Below, piece by piece: positions 1 through 6,977 of a DNA stretch of 38,454 nt. How positions within the stretch are numbered: position 1 is the first letter of the stretch; each line of letters opens with the position of its first letter. The stretch lies in assembly GCA_012514895.1 (NCBI GenBank), contig JAAYZK010000078.1:1-38454 (forward strand), written 5' to 3'. A program made the translations under genes and the position numbers. The notes under the pieces were generated by a model that worked only from the letters and a program-made list of their open reading frames with translations, had not been told where the DNA came from and searched no databases. The stretch comes from Planctomycetota bacterium (lineage in GTDB: Bacteria; Planctomycetota; Phycisphaerae; SM23-33; FEN-1343).

Positions 1-33
1 GTGACTGTCATAGCCGAAGCCTGTGCGGAACAC
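1..33 (-). CDS. ispF: IspF N-terminus, 2-C-methyl-D-erythritol 2,4-cyclodiphosphate synthase (partial, runs off left edge)
   Basis: Only the first 11 codons are in the window. Read on the minus strand from a GTG at 33 they give VFRTGFGYDSH. The G-[FH]-G-[YF]-D-x-H signature near the N-terminus is characteristic of IspF, where the Asp and His bind the catalytic metal ion. IspF makes the cyclic diphosphate intermediate of the MEP isoprenoid pathway in the cytoplasm. The GTG is the natural start: no other common start codon stands close upstream in frame, and a promoter-like sequence ends just before it. The rest of the gene (usually about 160 residues) lies outside. The call rests on a short but distinctive motif. 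Confidence 0.72.
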   Translation of the reverse strand, partial: MFRTGFGYDSH

Positions 34-42
34 GCGCAGAAG

Positions 43-70
43 CTTATCCCAAGACGCCCCGCATTGGCAA
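43..70 (-). promoter_or_regulatory. Candidate promoter of ispF
   Basis: On the minus strand TTGCCA (70-65) and GATAAG (48-43) are separated by 16 bases, matching the housekeeping -35 and -10 boxes at 5/6 and 4/6. The predicted start of transcription, near 36, is only about three bases before the GTG at 33. The ispF message may therefore be leaderless or nearly so. Seen by eye, not tested. Confidence 0.42.
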
Positions 71-158
71 GGGTCGGTTCGAGAGGTCGGTCCGGCAGGG
101 GCGCTCTGCCCGGCAGTCCTCGGACAACGGCGACCTCGCCGGGTCATCTGGCTGGCTT

Positions 159-1217
159 TCAGCGCGGTCTGCGCGGGGCAAAGGCTGCCACATACGGGTC
201 CAGGGCGCCGGCCGAGCCGCACGCCGCCTCCGCCGCGGCTTTGCAGCTGCCCTGGCATGAAGCCTCGGCGGCGCACCCGGCGCAGAACGCCGGGCGGGCC
301 GCTGTGAAGGCAGCCATGGTGGGGGAGTCCACCATCGACCAGAACCCCTCTTTGCGGATGTTGCCCAGGATTGTCGGCGAGTGGTTGCAGGGGCGCAGGT
401 GGCCCAGCGGGTCCAGCGTGTAGTACGCCCCGGCGGTGCCGGCGGGGCAGAACCCGAACGAGAGGCGCTTCCAGCGGCCCAGCTCGAACAGGCAGGGCGG
501 CATGGGGATCGAGCAGCCGATCGACACGCCGTACTCGCCGATCAGGGCATCGGCCTCATCCAGGGCGGCGGCGATGTCGGACGGCGGGGCCATGAGGGCG
601 TCGAGGTGGTGGAGACCCTCGCCGCCAGGGTTGAACCGGTTGAACATGATCCCGTCGGCGCCCAGGGCGATCAGGACCTTGGCGGTTTCGGCCCACGTCG
701 CCACATTGGCCGACGTGGCGACGAAGGCCCCGACGACGGGCCGTCCGGCCGCCTTGGCCGCGGCGATGGCCAGCGTCGCGCGGTCGAACGCCCCCGGCGA
801 GCCGACCATGCCGTCGTGGATCGTCCGGTCGGCCGACAGGAGGGGGATCTCGTAGAGCCCCACCTTCTCGCCGAAGCGGGCGATCGCGGCGTCGTCGAGC
901 AGCGAGCCGTTCGTCAGCAGCGTGATCTTCACCCGCCGCGCTGCCAGGAAGTCGACGATCGCCCCGAGATCCTCCCGCAGGAGCGGCTCGCCGCCGCTCA
1001 GGGCCACCGACGTCGCCCGCGACTCGTCGAGCAGCTTGCCGAGCATCGTCAGCGTGTCCTCGGTGCCCAGTTCGCCGGTGGGGTACTGCCCGTCGGCCTT
1101 CCACACGTTGTAGCAGTGCGCGCACGCGTGGTTGCACCGCTGCGTGACCTCCACGACGAGCATCTCGTGCCGTCGTCCGAACAGTCCCCCGCGGAACAGC
1201 CTGCCCAGCACGCTCAC
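159..1217 (-). CDS. Radical SAM/SPASM domain protein
   Basis: A 352-residue protein. Cys28, Cys32 and Cys35 form the CxxxCxxC motif of radical SAM enzymes, which ligates the 4Fe-4S cluster that cleaves S-adenosylmethionine. A SAM-binding SGGEPLLRED motif follows at about 95-105. The C-terminal part is Cys-rich (FGFCPAG, LRPCNHSP, then FCAGCAAEASCQGSC), as in SPASM domains that hold auxiliary iron-sulfur clusters in peptide- or protein-modifying enzymes. The layout resembles the MoaA/PqqE/AlbA superfamily, but the substrate cannot be read from the sequence and no obvious precursor peptide lies alongside. The GTG start at 1217 overlaps the stop of the upstream membrane-protein gene (GTGA overlap), so the two are translationally coupled. 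Cytoplasmic. The family call is firm; the specific function is unknown. Confidence 0.9.
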   Translation of the reverse strand: MSVLGRLFRGGLFGRRHEMLVVEVTQRCNHACAHCYNVWKADGQYPTGELGTEDTLTMLGKLLDESRATSVALSGGEPLLREDLGAIVDFLAARRVKITLLTNGSLLDDAAIARFGEKVGLYEIPLLSADRTIHDGMVGSPGAFDRATLAIAAAKAAGRPVVGAFVATSANVATWAETAKVLIALGADGIMFNRFNPGGEGLHHLDALMAPPSDIAAALDEADALIGEYGVSIGCSIPMPPCLFELGRWKRLSFGFCPAGTAGAYYTLDPLGHLRPCNHSPTILGNIRKEGFWSMVDSPTMAAFTAARPAFCAGCAAEASCQGSCKAAAEAACGSAGALDPYVAAFAPRRPR

Positions 1218-2314
1218 GGCGTCCCCGCCGTCGTCGCCGGCACGTATTCGGTCGGATCCATCAGGCGGTCGAACGTCGCCTGGGTGATGACGCCGGCGTC
1301 GCGGTAGCGCTGCAGGAGTTCCTGCTGGCGGTCAACCAACTCGGGCGGACGGTAGCGGAAAAGCGGCGCCGGGATATAGCAGGTAGCCCTCTCATCGGGT
1401 GCCATCTGCGCGCCGACGGCTGTCCCCGTGACAAGAAGCACCACGCCGACCCACGCACGCCTGCGGACCAGGTACACGAAGCACGCGAACGGGGGCAGAA
1501 ACAGCAATGACCATCCGACCACGGCCAACGCATGTTCGAGACGGACGCGCTGGCACTCTCGCACATTCGCCATTGCGCCGAGGGAGTACACATAGATCCC
1601 GGAGTCCACACGCACGGAGTAATCGCCGTTCACGTCGCCATCCACGGGCGATCCGGTGAACGCGTTCGCGGCGCATCCGTTGCGATTCTCGTATCCGTAG
1701 GGAACAAGCGACGGTTCCAGAACGCCGCCTCGAGCGCGCAGGTAGAGCTCGTTGCCGGCGTCCACTTCCACGTCGAGCCGCTCGAACGGCGGCTTGCTCC
1801 ACGACGCAGGGAACGCCGTTGCCCTGAAGAGAATGCTCGTCTGCACTTCTTCCATCATGGCAGTCCCGGCGCCTGCAGCCTTGTTGCGGCACGACCTCAG
1901 ATCCTCCGGCAGCCGGCGTCCCCACTGAAGGCTGCTGCAGAGACTGGGGGGATAGTCCACGCAGACGCTGGCCCGATCGGGCAGGGGGTCGAGGGCGCCG
2001 AGGCCCTCGTCATTGGTGGGATAGCGGCCGTGGATGGTCTTGTAGTTGCCAAGGCGCTCGGCAATACCCTTCAGTTGCGCCTGCAGGACCGCTGCCCGAT
2101 TCTCACACCGGTGGATCGCATTGCCTGTGTCTTCTGTCAGGCCCAGGAGGCCCTTGATGCCCACGACCGCGCAGATCGCGGGCAGTACGACGAAGATACC
2201 CGCACTTGCCTGCTTGCCGGTCATGCGCCAGGGTGGCTCGCGCTTGGCATACTCCACCGTGACCGGCAGGTTGTCGGCTGTGCCCGGCGCATCGGTCGTC
2301 GGCGCATCGCTCAT
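1214..2314 (-). CDS. Membrane protein with a GspG-like pseudopilin motif, function unknown
   Basis: A 366-residue protein starting MSDAPTTDAPG, preceded by GAGAGGG at a suitable distance. The frame stays open further upstream to 2560, but that extension carries repeats and a promoter-like sequence and is not coding. A hydrophobic segment at about 35-55 is followed by a helix and the sequence LGNYKTIHGRYPTNDEGLGAL, close to the Y-x-x-x-x-G-x-[YF]-P-[ST]-x-x-[EQ]-G-L stretch of GspG major pseudopilins. The prepilin leader GFTLxE is absent. A large presumably extracytoplasmic region holds several Cys residues (CVDYPPSLC, ERATC). Two hydrophobic helices lie at about 255-300, and a helical tail ends the protein (QQELLQRYRDAGVITQATF). 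It is coupled to the radical SAM gene downstream, so the two may act together. No confident family assignment. Confidence 0.7.
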   Translation of the reverse strand: MSDAPTTDAPGTADNLPVTVEYAKREPPWRMTGKQASAGIFVVLPAICAVVGIKGLLGLTEDTGNAIHRCENRAAVLQAQLKGIAERLGNYKTIHGRYPTNDEGLGALDPLPDRASVCVDYPPSLCSSLQWGRRLPEDLRSCRNKAAGAGTAMMEEVQTSILFRATAFPASWSKPPFERLDVEVDAGNELYLRARGGVLEPSLVPYGYENRNGCAANAFTGSPVDGDVNGDYSVRVDSGIYVYSLGAMANVRECQRVRLEHALAVVGWSLLFLPPFACFVYLVRRRAWVGVVLLVTGTAVGAQMAPDERATCYIPAPLFRYRPPELVDRQQELLQRYRDAGVITQATFDRLMDPTEYVPATTAGTP

Positions 2315-2343
2315 CGGGACTGACCCTCTCCTGACGCATGTGC

Positions 2344-2372
2344 ACTCTACTCCGAGCCTTGCCTCCAGGCAA
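2344..2372 (-). promoter_or_regulatory. Candidate promoter of the membrane protein/radical SAM pair
   Basis: Minus-strand TTGCCT (2372-2367), a 17-base spacer and TAGAGT (2349-2344). The -35 box is part of a short inverted repeat, TTGCCT-CC-AGGCAA on the plus strand (2359-2372), which could be a repressor site. The start codon is about 30 bases downstream at 2314. Confidence 0.38.
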
Positions 2373-2440
2373 GAGGGATGGCGGACATGGCCGTTCACCT
2401 GGATGCCCGCAATAGCCTGTTGAGAGAAGAGGGCTTCAGG

Positions 2441-2479
2441 CCAGTCAGACCTGTCTGACTGGTCTGAGGGCGTCTGACC
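2441..2479. repeat. GTCTGAC repeat cluster with a 22-base palindrome
   Basis: CCAGTCAGAC-CT-GTCTGACTGG (2441-2462) is a perfect inverted repeat. It continues into two more direct copies of the half-site (GTCTGAG at 2462, GTCTGAC at 2472), giving a 9-10-base period. It lies about 70 bases upstream of the candidate promoter of the membrane-protein operon. Helical-turn phasing would fit a cooperative DNA-binding site; a decayed simple repeat is the alternative. Confidence 0.55.
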
Positions 2480-2558
2480 TGCCCGACCCGTCCGAAGCGT
2501 TCCGGCCGGGTAGCATACGGAGAGAACAGCCGTTGGCTCGCCTGCCGCCTGCGGTCCC

Positions 2559-2622
2559 AAAAAGACAAGTAACCCCTTCGACTCGCTCTTTGGGGCTTAG
2601 CGGGCCGAGTGGGTTACTTGTC
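2559..2622 (-). terminator. Rho-independent terminator of the PEP-CTERM gene
   Basis: GACAAGTAACCC (2564-2575) pairs with GGGTTACTTGTC (2611-2622). After a 5-base bulge on one side, ACTCG/CGAGT extends the stem. Read on the minus strand the hairpin is followed directly by five T residues (2563-2559). It lies 40 bases past the stop of the PEP-CTERM gene, in the right orientation. Confidence 0.72.
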
Positions 2623-2663
2623 TGGAAGAGAAAGGGGTAAAGCTCTATGTAAGGGTACGTCTG

Positions 2664-3542
2664 TTACCTCCGGCGCCGCAGCAGCAGGCCGACCGAGCCG
2701 AGGGCCAGCAGCGAGGCGGTCATCGGTTCGGGAATGACGGTGAGCTCGAAGCCCAGGCCGTTGCCCCGGCTGGGGTCGCCGCCGACGCCGTCGTCGGCGG
2801 AGTAGTCGCCGAGATATTCAGGGGAATTGCGGTAGGTGCCCGTGCCCGGGGCCGTCCGCAGGGTCGTGGAGGTGACGGTCACCTCCAGGATGAAGCTCAT
2901 GTCCCCGAGGATCTGGGCGAAATCGGCGGCCGACAGGCCCAGGTCGCTTTCGAGGTTGATCGAGTAACGGACCTGGACGTTGTTGGTCGGGCCGAAATCG
3001 GGGCCCTCGACGCCGCGGTAGTTCCCGTAGTTGGTCGCGTCGATCCGGAAGGCGCCTTCTCCGTTGGTGAGTTCCACCTCTCGGCCCGCGGCGAACAGCC
3101 TGAGCGTCAGCGATTCGCTGTAGGAGCGGCCGGCGTTCGTCTCGGGCACGAAGTCGATGTCGGTCAGGTCGAGGAACAGGTCCATCGTGTCGGTGCGCAC
3201 GGCGGCGGGATCCACCACGACCGGTGCGCCATCCTCGAAGTTGTCGGACAGGTCGAACAGGAGGTCATAGGTGAGCGATCCCTGGCTGACCTGGCCGTTG
3301 CGGAGCGTGATCGTGTCGCCCGCCAAGCCGATGGTGCGGCCTCCCTGGACATCGCCGAGCACGCCGCTGGTCTCGCCCTTCAGCGGAACGAAGGCCCGAC
3401 CCTGGGTCTGTTCGAGGATGTCGTTCGTGCCGGCAACGTACGCCATGGCGCCGTTGGCTGCGAACATGAGAACGATGGCGACAATCGACAGAACAACACG
3501 GCCCCTGCGGACAACACCACCAGACTCCCTGTGAGCGACCAT
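2664..3542 (-). CDS. PEP-CTERM sorting domain protein, exported
   Basis: A 292-residue protein starting MVAHRESGG, chosen because AAAGGAGG sits seven bases before this ATG; the frame is open further upstream without a ribosome site. Residues about 10-35 form a signal peptide (RRGRVVLSIVAIVLMFAANGAMA). The body is rich in beta-type sequence, Asp, Asn and Thr, with no recognisable catalytic domain. The C-terminus has the full PEP-CTERM tripartite signal: the motif IPEP, a hydrophobic helix (ASLLALGSVGLLL) and the basic tail RRRR. In known systems exosortase removes this tail during export to the surface or extracellular matrix. No exosortase gene is in the window. The gene has its own promoter and terminator, so it is monocistronic. 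The sorting class is certain; the function of the body is unknown. Confidence 0.88.
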   Translation of the reverse strand: MVAHRESGGVVRRGRVVLSIVAIVLMFAANGAMAYVAGTNDILEQTQGRAFVPLKGETSGVLGDVQGGRTIGLAGDTITLRNGQVSQGSLTYDLLFDLSDNFEDGAPVVVDPAAVRTDTMDLFLDLTDIDFVPETNAGRSYSESLTLRLFAAGREVELTNGEGAFRIDATNYGNYRGVEGPDFGPTNNVQVRYSINLESDLGLSAADFAQILGDMSFILEVTVTSTTLRTAPGTGTYRNSPEYLGDYSADDGVGGDPSRGNGLGFELTVIPEPMTASLLALGSVGLLLRRRR

Positions 3543-3750
3543 TGCCAACCTCCTTTGCGCCGCCAAGGTTTGACGGGCATCGAGCGTGTGCCCTATGTGT
3601 CGCCCCACCGCCGCATGGCTGGCGCGCATCCACGAGATGCAGCACATGCGATCAGTCTACAGGCGATCATTCACCTTGATGGCAAGCCTTCTTCTCCGCC
3701 GGATGGGAGCACTGCGAACGATGTCACCCGGACGGATACAGCAGACCAAT

Positions 3751-3767
3751 GGAAGCAACTTGCTTCC
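3751..3767. promoter_or_regulatory. Perfect palindrome at the predicted transcription start of the PEP-CTERM gene
   Basis: GGAAGCAA-C-TTGCTTCC is a 17-base palindrome with one central base. It begins about six bases downstream of the predicted start of the minus-strand transcript, where a repressor operator or a 5' hairpin would sit. Which of the two cannot be told from sequence. Confidence 0.5.
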
Positions 3768-3779
3768 TTGAGCAGCTTC

Positions 3780-3807
3780 AGTTTACCACACATTCTATTC
3801 TTGCCAA
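3780..3807 (-). promoter_or_regulatory. Candidate promoter of the PEP-CTERM gene
   Basis: Minus-strand TTGGCA (3807-3802), 16-base spacer, TAAACT (3785-3780), in a locally AT-richer stretch (about 3770-3860). The resulting 5' leader would be about 230 bases long and holds no clear gene. Confidence 0.5.
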
Positions 3808-3970
3808 GTGAGAATCTGGAAGATTTTTTGACAGCAGCCTTGATTATCGGACGTTATGGCCGATCGTCCCCGGCCGCCGAGCGGCCCGAACAAGTGCGGG
3901 ACTTCTGGTGCGGAAAGAACGACGCCGTCTCCTCCATTGCCGCATTCGCCCCCGTTCCCGGCGCCGGTAC

Positions 3971-3999
3971 TTCACTTAAGTGCTTTACCGGTCGATATC
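3971..3999 (+). promoter_or_regulatory. Weak candidate promoter of the TPR/HEAT cassette
   Basis: TTCACT, 17-base spacer, GATATC. The -35 box lies in the palindrome CACTTAAGTG (3973-3982). The ribosome site and ATG at 4041 follow about 35 bases after the expected start. The match to consensus is weak (4/6 and 3/6). The divergent intergenic region 3543-4040 holds no convincing gene. Confidence 0.28.
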
Positions 4000-4040
4000 C
4001 CTGAGGCAGGTGGGTCGCGGTCGCCTGGTGGAGGGCCTTC

Positions 4041-5252
4041 ATGAGCGTCGTCGAGGACTACATCCGTGGGACGGATCTCCTGGTGCGGGGATCCTATATC
4101 GAGGCTGAGAGGGTACTTGCGCCGATCGCCCGAGGCGGTGGGCTGGTGGGTCGCTTCGGCCGCTACTACCTGGGGCGCTGTCTGCGGGCCCAGGGTGTCG
4201 CCGCAGCCGCGGCAGGCGCCCCGGCCGAAGCCGCCGCCGCCGTCCGACGTGCCGCCGAACTGCTCGGGGGCCGGGCGGATCTGGCCGGCTACCTGGCCGC
4301 CCTGTACGCGCGTCACGTGGACAGTGCCCACGAGCGGGCGGCCGACGAGGAAGAGCAGGCCCGCCTGCGGGCGATCGCCCAGGGGCGGCAGGGGCGGGCG
4401 ATGGAGGCCCTGTCGACCCTGAGGACGGCCCTCTGCGCCCACCCGCAATCGGCGCCGCTGCACCTGGCGGCCGGCATGGTGCTGGCAGCCCAGGACCGGT
4501 TCGACGAGGCGGCCGGGCAGTTCCAGCTCGCCACGCAGTGCGACTGCGCCTGCGCCGAGGCCTACCGCCGGCTGGGGCACTGCCGCGCCGCCGAGGGCCG
4601 GTTCGACGAGGCGCTGGGCCTGATCCGGCGGGCCCTGTCCATCGATCCGGGCGACCTGACGCTGATCCGCGAAACGCTGACGGCGGCGCGGGCGGCCGGC
4701 GCGGCCGTCGTGCTGCCGGCGGAGGTGGGGGCTCCGCGCGAGGAGGACCTCCGACGGCTGGCCGCGCTGGTGCTCGGCGAGACCGATTTCGTCCAGGCGC
4801 TGCTGGCGCTGCCTGCGGCGGCGGCTGACGGGGAGATCTTCGGCGTTCTGGCGCTGGTGATGGACCTGGTCCTGGCCCATCACGACGACTATGCGGACAT
4901 GCACTACCGCGCGGCGCTGGTGCAGCGCCGGCTGGGGCGGCGCGAGGCGGCGCTGGCGCACGCCGAGCGGGCCGTCGCGCTCAACGACGGCTACGTCCAG
5001 GCGCGTTTTCTGGCCGGGTCGCTCCTGGTGGACTGCGATCCGCGGGCGGCGGCCGAGCATCTGCGGCGGGCCGTGTCGGCCGGAGGCGACTGGGCCGACG
5101 TCCACGCGACGCTGGGGGCGGCGTATCAGCGGCTGGGGCAGTCCCAGGACGCCCGGCGCGAGATGGCCCGATCGCTTCAGATCAACAGCAACTACACCCC
5201 GGCCGCCGAAGCGATGGCGCGGCCGGCGGGTGATCGCAACGGAGGCAGGTGA
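4041..5252 (+). CDS. TPR repeat protein
   Basis: A 403-residue, Ala/Arg/Leu-rich protein built of helix-turn-helix tetratricopeptide repeats. Clear TPR units lie at about 135-230 (pattern RFDEAAGQFQLA, RFDEALGLIRRALSIDP) and again at 285-385 (GRREAALAHAERAVALND, RAAAEHLRRAVSAG, LGQSQDARREMARSLQIN). A less regular alpha-helical part and an Ala-rich linker lie between. There is no signal peptide or membrane helix, so it is probably a cytoplasmic scaffold. The ATG at 4041 follows GGAGGG. The gene ends one base before the next TPR gene, whose ribosome site lies inside this one; both are surely one transcript. The family is clear; the binding partner is not known. Confidence 0.85.
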   Translation: MSVVEDYIRGTDLLVRGSYIEAERVLAPIARGGGLVGRFGRYYLGRCLRAQGVAAAAAGAPAEAAAAVRRAAELLGGRADLAGYLAALYARHVDSAHERAADEEEQARLRAIAQGRQGRAMEALSTLRTALCAHPQSAPLHLAAGMVLAAQDRFDEAAGQFQLATQCDCACAEAYRRLGHCRAAEGRFDEALGLIRRALSIDPGDLTLIRETLTAARAAGAAVVLPAEVGAPREEDLRRLAALVLGETDFVQALLALPAAAADGEIFGVLALVMDLVLAHHDDYADMHYRAALVQRRLGRREAALAHAERAVALNDGYVQARFLAGSLLVDCDPRAAAEHLRRAVSAGGDWADVHATLGAAYQRLGQSQDARREMARSLQINSNYTPAAEAMARPAGDRNGGR

Positions 5253-5253
5253 G

Positions 5254-6909
5254 GTGAGTCATCTTCTGGAACTGCTGGGTCGTGGGCTGGAGGGCACGCT
5301 GGGCGAGACCCTGGAGCGGTACTTCTGGACGGTGGGGACCGCCCGGATGGAGGACCTGATCCAGGCCGCCGCCGATCACCCGGCCTACCCCGACGTTCAG
5401 TGCCGCCTGGGGACGGCCTACCTGCGCGGGGGGAAGATCACCAAGGCGATCGAGCACCTGCGGCTGGCCTGCAAGCACAAGCCCGACTTCCTGGCCGCCC
5501 GCATGGCCCTGGCGTCGGCGCTGGAGGAGGCCGGCCAGCGGGAGGCGGCCCTGGACCAACTGGTCTGTGCCGCCCACACCCATCCGGGGGAGGCGGCCAT
5601 CAGCTTCGCGATGGGCTACCTCTACGAGAGGCTCGAGCGGACCGACGAGGCCCGCCAAGCCTACATCGAGGCGATCCGGATCAGCCCCGACCTGGCGTCG
5701 GCGCGCCAACGGCTGGCGGCGGTGGCCCTGCTGACCGACGATGTCGAGACCGCCCTGGAACAGTACCTCTGGCTGGTCGAGGAGGATCCCGGCGACAGCC
5801 GTCTGCGCACGACCCTGGCCCAACTGCACTACCGCAACGGGCAGTACGACGAATCGGTGCGCCAGTACGAGTCGACGATCGCGCTGGAACCGGAGAACTG
5901 GTCGCTGGCCGACGAGTTCGTCGAGGCCCTGGTCGCCGACGGGCAGATCCGCGAGGCGATCGAACGGCTGGCGGCGATGCTGGCCGACCAGGGGGACTTT
6001 CCCGACCTGCACGTGCGCATGGCCGACCTGTACAGCCAGTGCGGGGAGGACGACGCGGCCCTGTGGCACTACCACAAGGCGCTGGACATCCAGCCGAACT
6101 ACCTCGAAGCGCACGTGAAGCTGGGCACCCAGCACCTGATCAACGGCCGATGGTCCGAGGCCTCGGAGGCCTTCACCGAGGCGATCGAGCTGAATGACCA
6201 GCTCCTGGCGGCCTACGTCGGGCTGGGCGTGGCCCAGGACGCCGCCGGCGATCCGGTGGGGGCGATGGGCAGCTTCGACCTGGCCGCCGCGATCGACCCC
6301 AACAGCACGCTGCTGATGCGGGAGATGTCCCGCCTGCACCTCAAGAGCGCCCTGGAGGTCCACGCCGCCGGGCAGCGCCACGCCCCGCCCGGCGACCCCG
6401 AAGCGCCGTCGCTGCAGGGCGAGGACCTGCTCAAGCTCCAGCTCCGCTGCCACCGCGAGCAGGTGGAGAACGAACCGCCCCAGCCGGACCTGCTGTACCG
6501 CTACGGGGTGCTGCTCCGCGCCGAGGGACGCCTGCACGAGGCCCTCGAGCAGTTCGACCGGGCGATCGCGCTGAACCCCGTCTACACCCAGGCCATCATC
6601 AAGCGCGCCATCACGCTGCAGGACCTCGACCGCCGGGCCGAGGCGGCCGCCGAGTTCCGCCGCGCCCTGGACCTCGAACCCCAGTACGTGGACCTGCACT
6701 ACCGGCTGGGCCTGATGCACACCGACGGGCGGCGGTTCAGCAAGCTCGTCGAGGAGACCGCCGCCTCCGCCGGCGAATCGAGCGAGACCGTCCGCTCCAG
6801 GATCGCCCTGTCCCTGCAGTCGATGGGCCTGATGGACCGCATCGCGGCGACCTGGCGCAGCCTCCAGAAGACGTTCCGGACGGCCCTGGAGACCTCCCGC
6901 AAGCCCTGA
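5254..6909 (+). CDS. TPR repeat protein, second of the pair
   Basis: A 551-residue protein beginning at a GTG (VSHLLELLGRG) eight bases after GGAGG. The same frame runs upstream inside the previous gene, but that part reads as Arg/Trp-rich shadow sequence. At least ten TPR units fill it from about residue 45 to 510, for example GKITKAIEHLRLACKHKPDF, RTDEARQAYIEAIRISPDL, QYDESVRQYESTIALEPEN, RWSEASEAFTEAIELNDQ and RLHEALEQFDRAIALNPVY. There is no catalytic domain, signal peptide or membrane helix. It differs from its neighbour by more regular repeats and probably arose from the same ancestral scaffold. Its role is probably the same as that of gene 4041-5252, as partner or co-scaffold. Confidence 0.87.
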   Translation: MSHLLELLGRGLEGTLGETLERYFWTVGTARMEDLIQAAADHPAYPDVQCRLGTAYLRGGKITKAIEHLRLACKHKPDFLAARMALASALEEAGQREAALDQLVCAAHTHPGEAAISFAMGYLYERLERTDEARQAYIEAIRISPDLASARQRLAAVALLTDDVETALEQYLWLVEEDPGDSRLRTTLAQLHYRNGQYDESVRQYESTIALEPENWSLADEFVEALVADGQIREAIERLAAMLADQGDFPDLHVRMADLYSQCGEDDAALWHYHKALDIQPNYLEAHVKLGTQHLINGRWSEASEAFTEAIELNDQLLAAYVGLGVAQDAAGDPVGAMGSFDLAAAIDPNSTLLMREMSRLHLKSALEVHAAGQRHAPPGDPEAPSLQGEDLLKLQLRCHREQVENEPPQPDLLYRYGVLLRAEGRLHEALEQFDRAIALNPVYTQAIIKRAITLQDLDRRAEAAAEFRRALDLEPQYVDLHYRLGLMHTDGRRFSKLVEETAASAGESSETVRSRIALSLQSMGLMDRIAATWRSLQKTFRTALETSRKP

Positions 6910-6911
6910 GC

Positions 6912-6961
6912 CGGACGGGGAACTGAGGCGAATGCCTCAAGCGGCGGCGGCGGACCGTCCG
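6912..6961 (+). repeat. Nested hairpin between TPR and HEAT genes
   Basis: Outer arms CGGACGG (6912-6918) and CCGTCCG (6955-6961) enclose an inner hairpin TGAGGC-GAAT-GCCTCA (6924-6939). No T-run follows, so it is not a classical terminator. It may tune expression or message stability between the TPR pair and the HEAT gene. Confidence 0.4.
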
Positions 6962-6977
6962 ATACTTCTCTTCAGCC

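Noticed and set aside
1-423. Plus-strand open frame at the left edge
   Set aside because: Overlaps the IspF start and the C-terminus of the radical SAM gene; composition is that of a shadow.
2315-2560. N-terminal extension of the membrane protein to 2560
   Set aside because: Its product mirrors the GTCTGAC repeat (QSDRSD), it covers the candidate promoter, and the ATG at 2314 has a ribosome site.
3828-3833. A perfect TTGACA box on the plus strand
   Set aside because: No -10 box at 16-18 bases; the nearest AT-rich hexamers are at the wrong distance.
3531-4004. Plus-strand open frame of 157 codons in the divergent region
   Set aside because: It has no ribosome site and overlaps the PEP-CTERM promoter and leader; no recognisable product.
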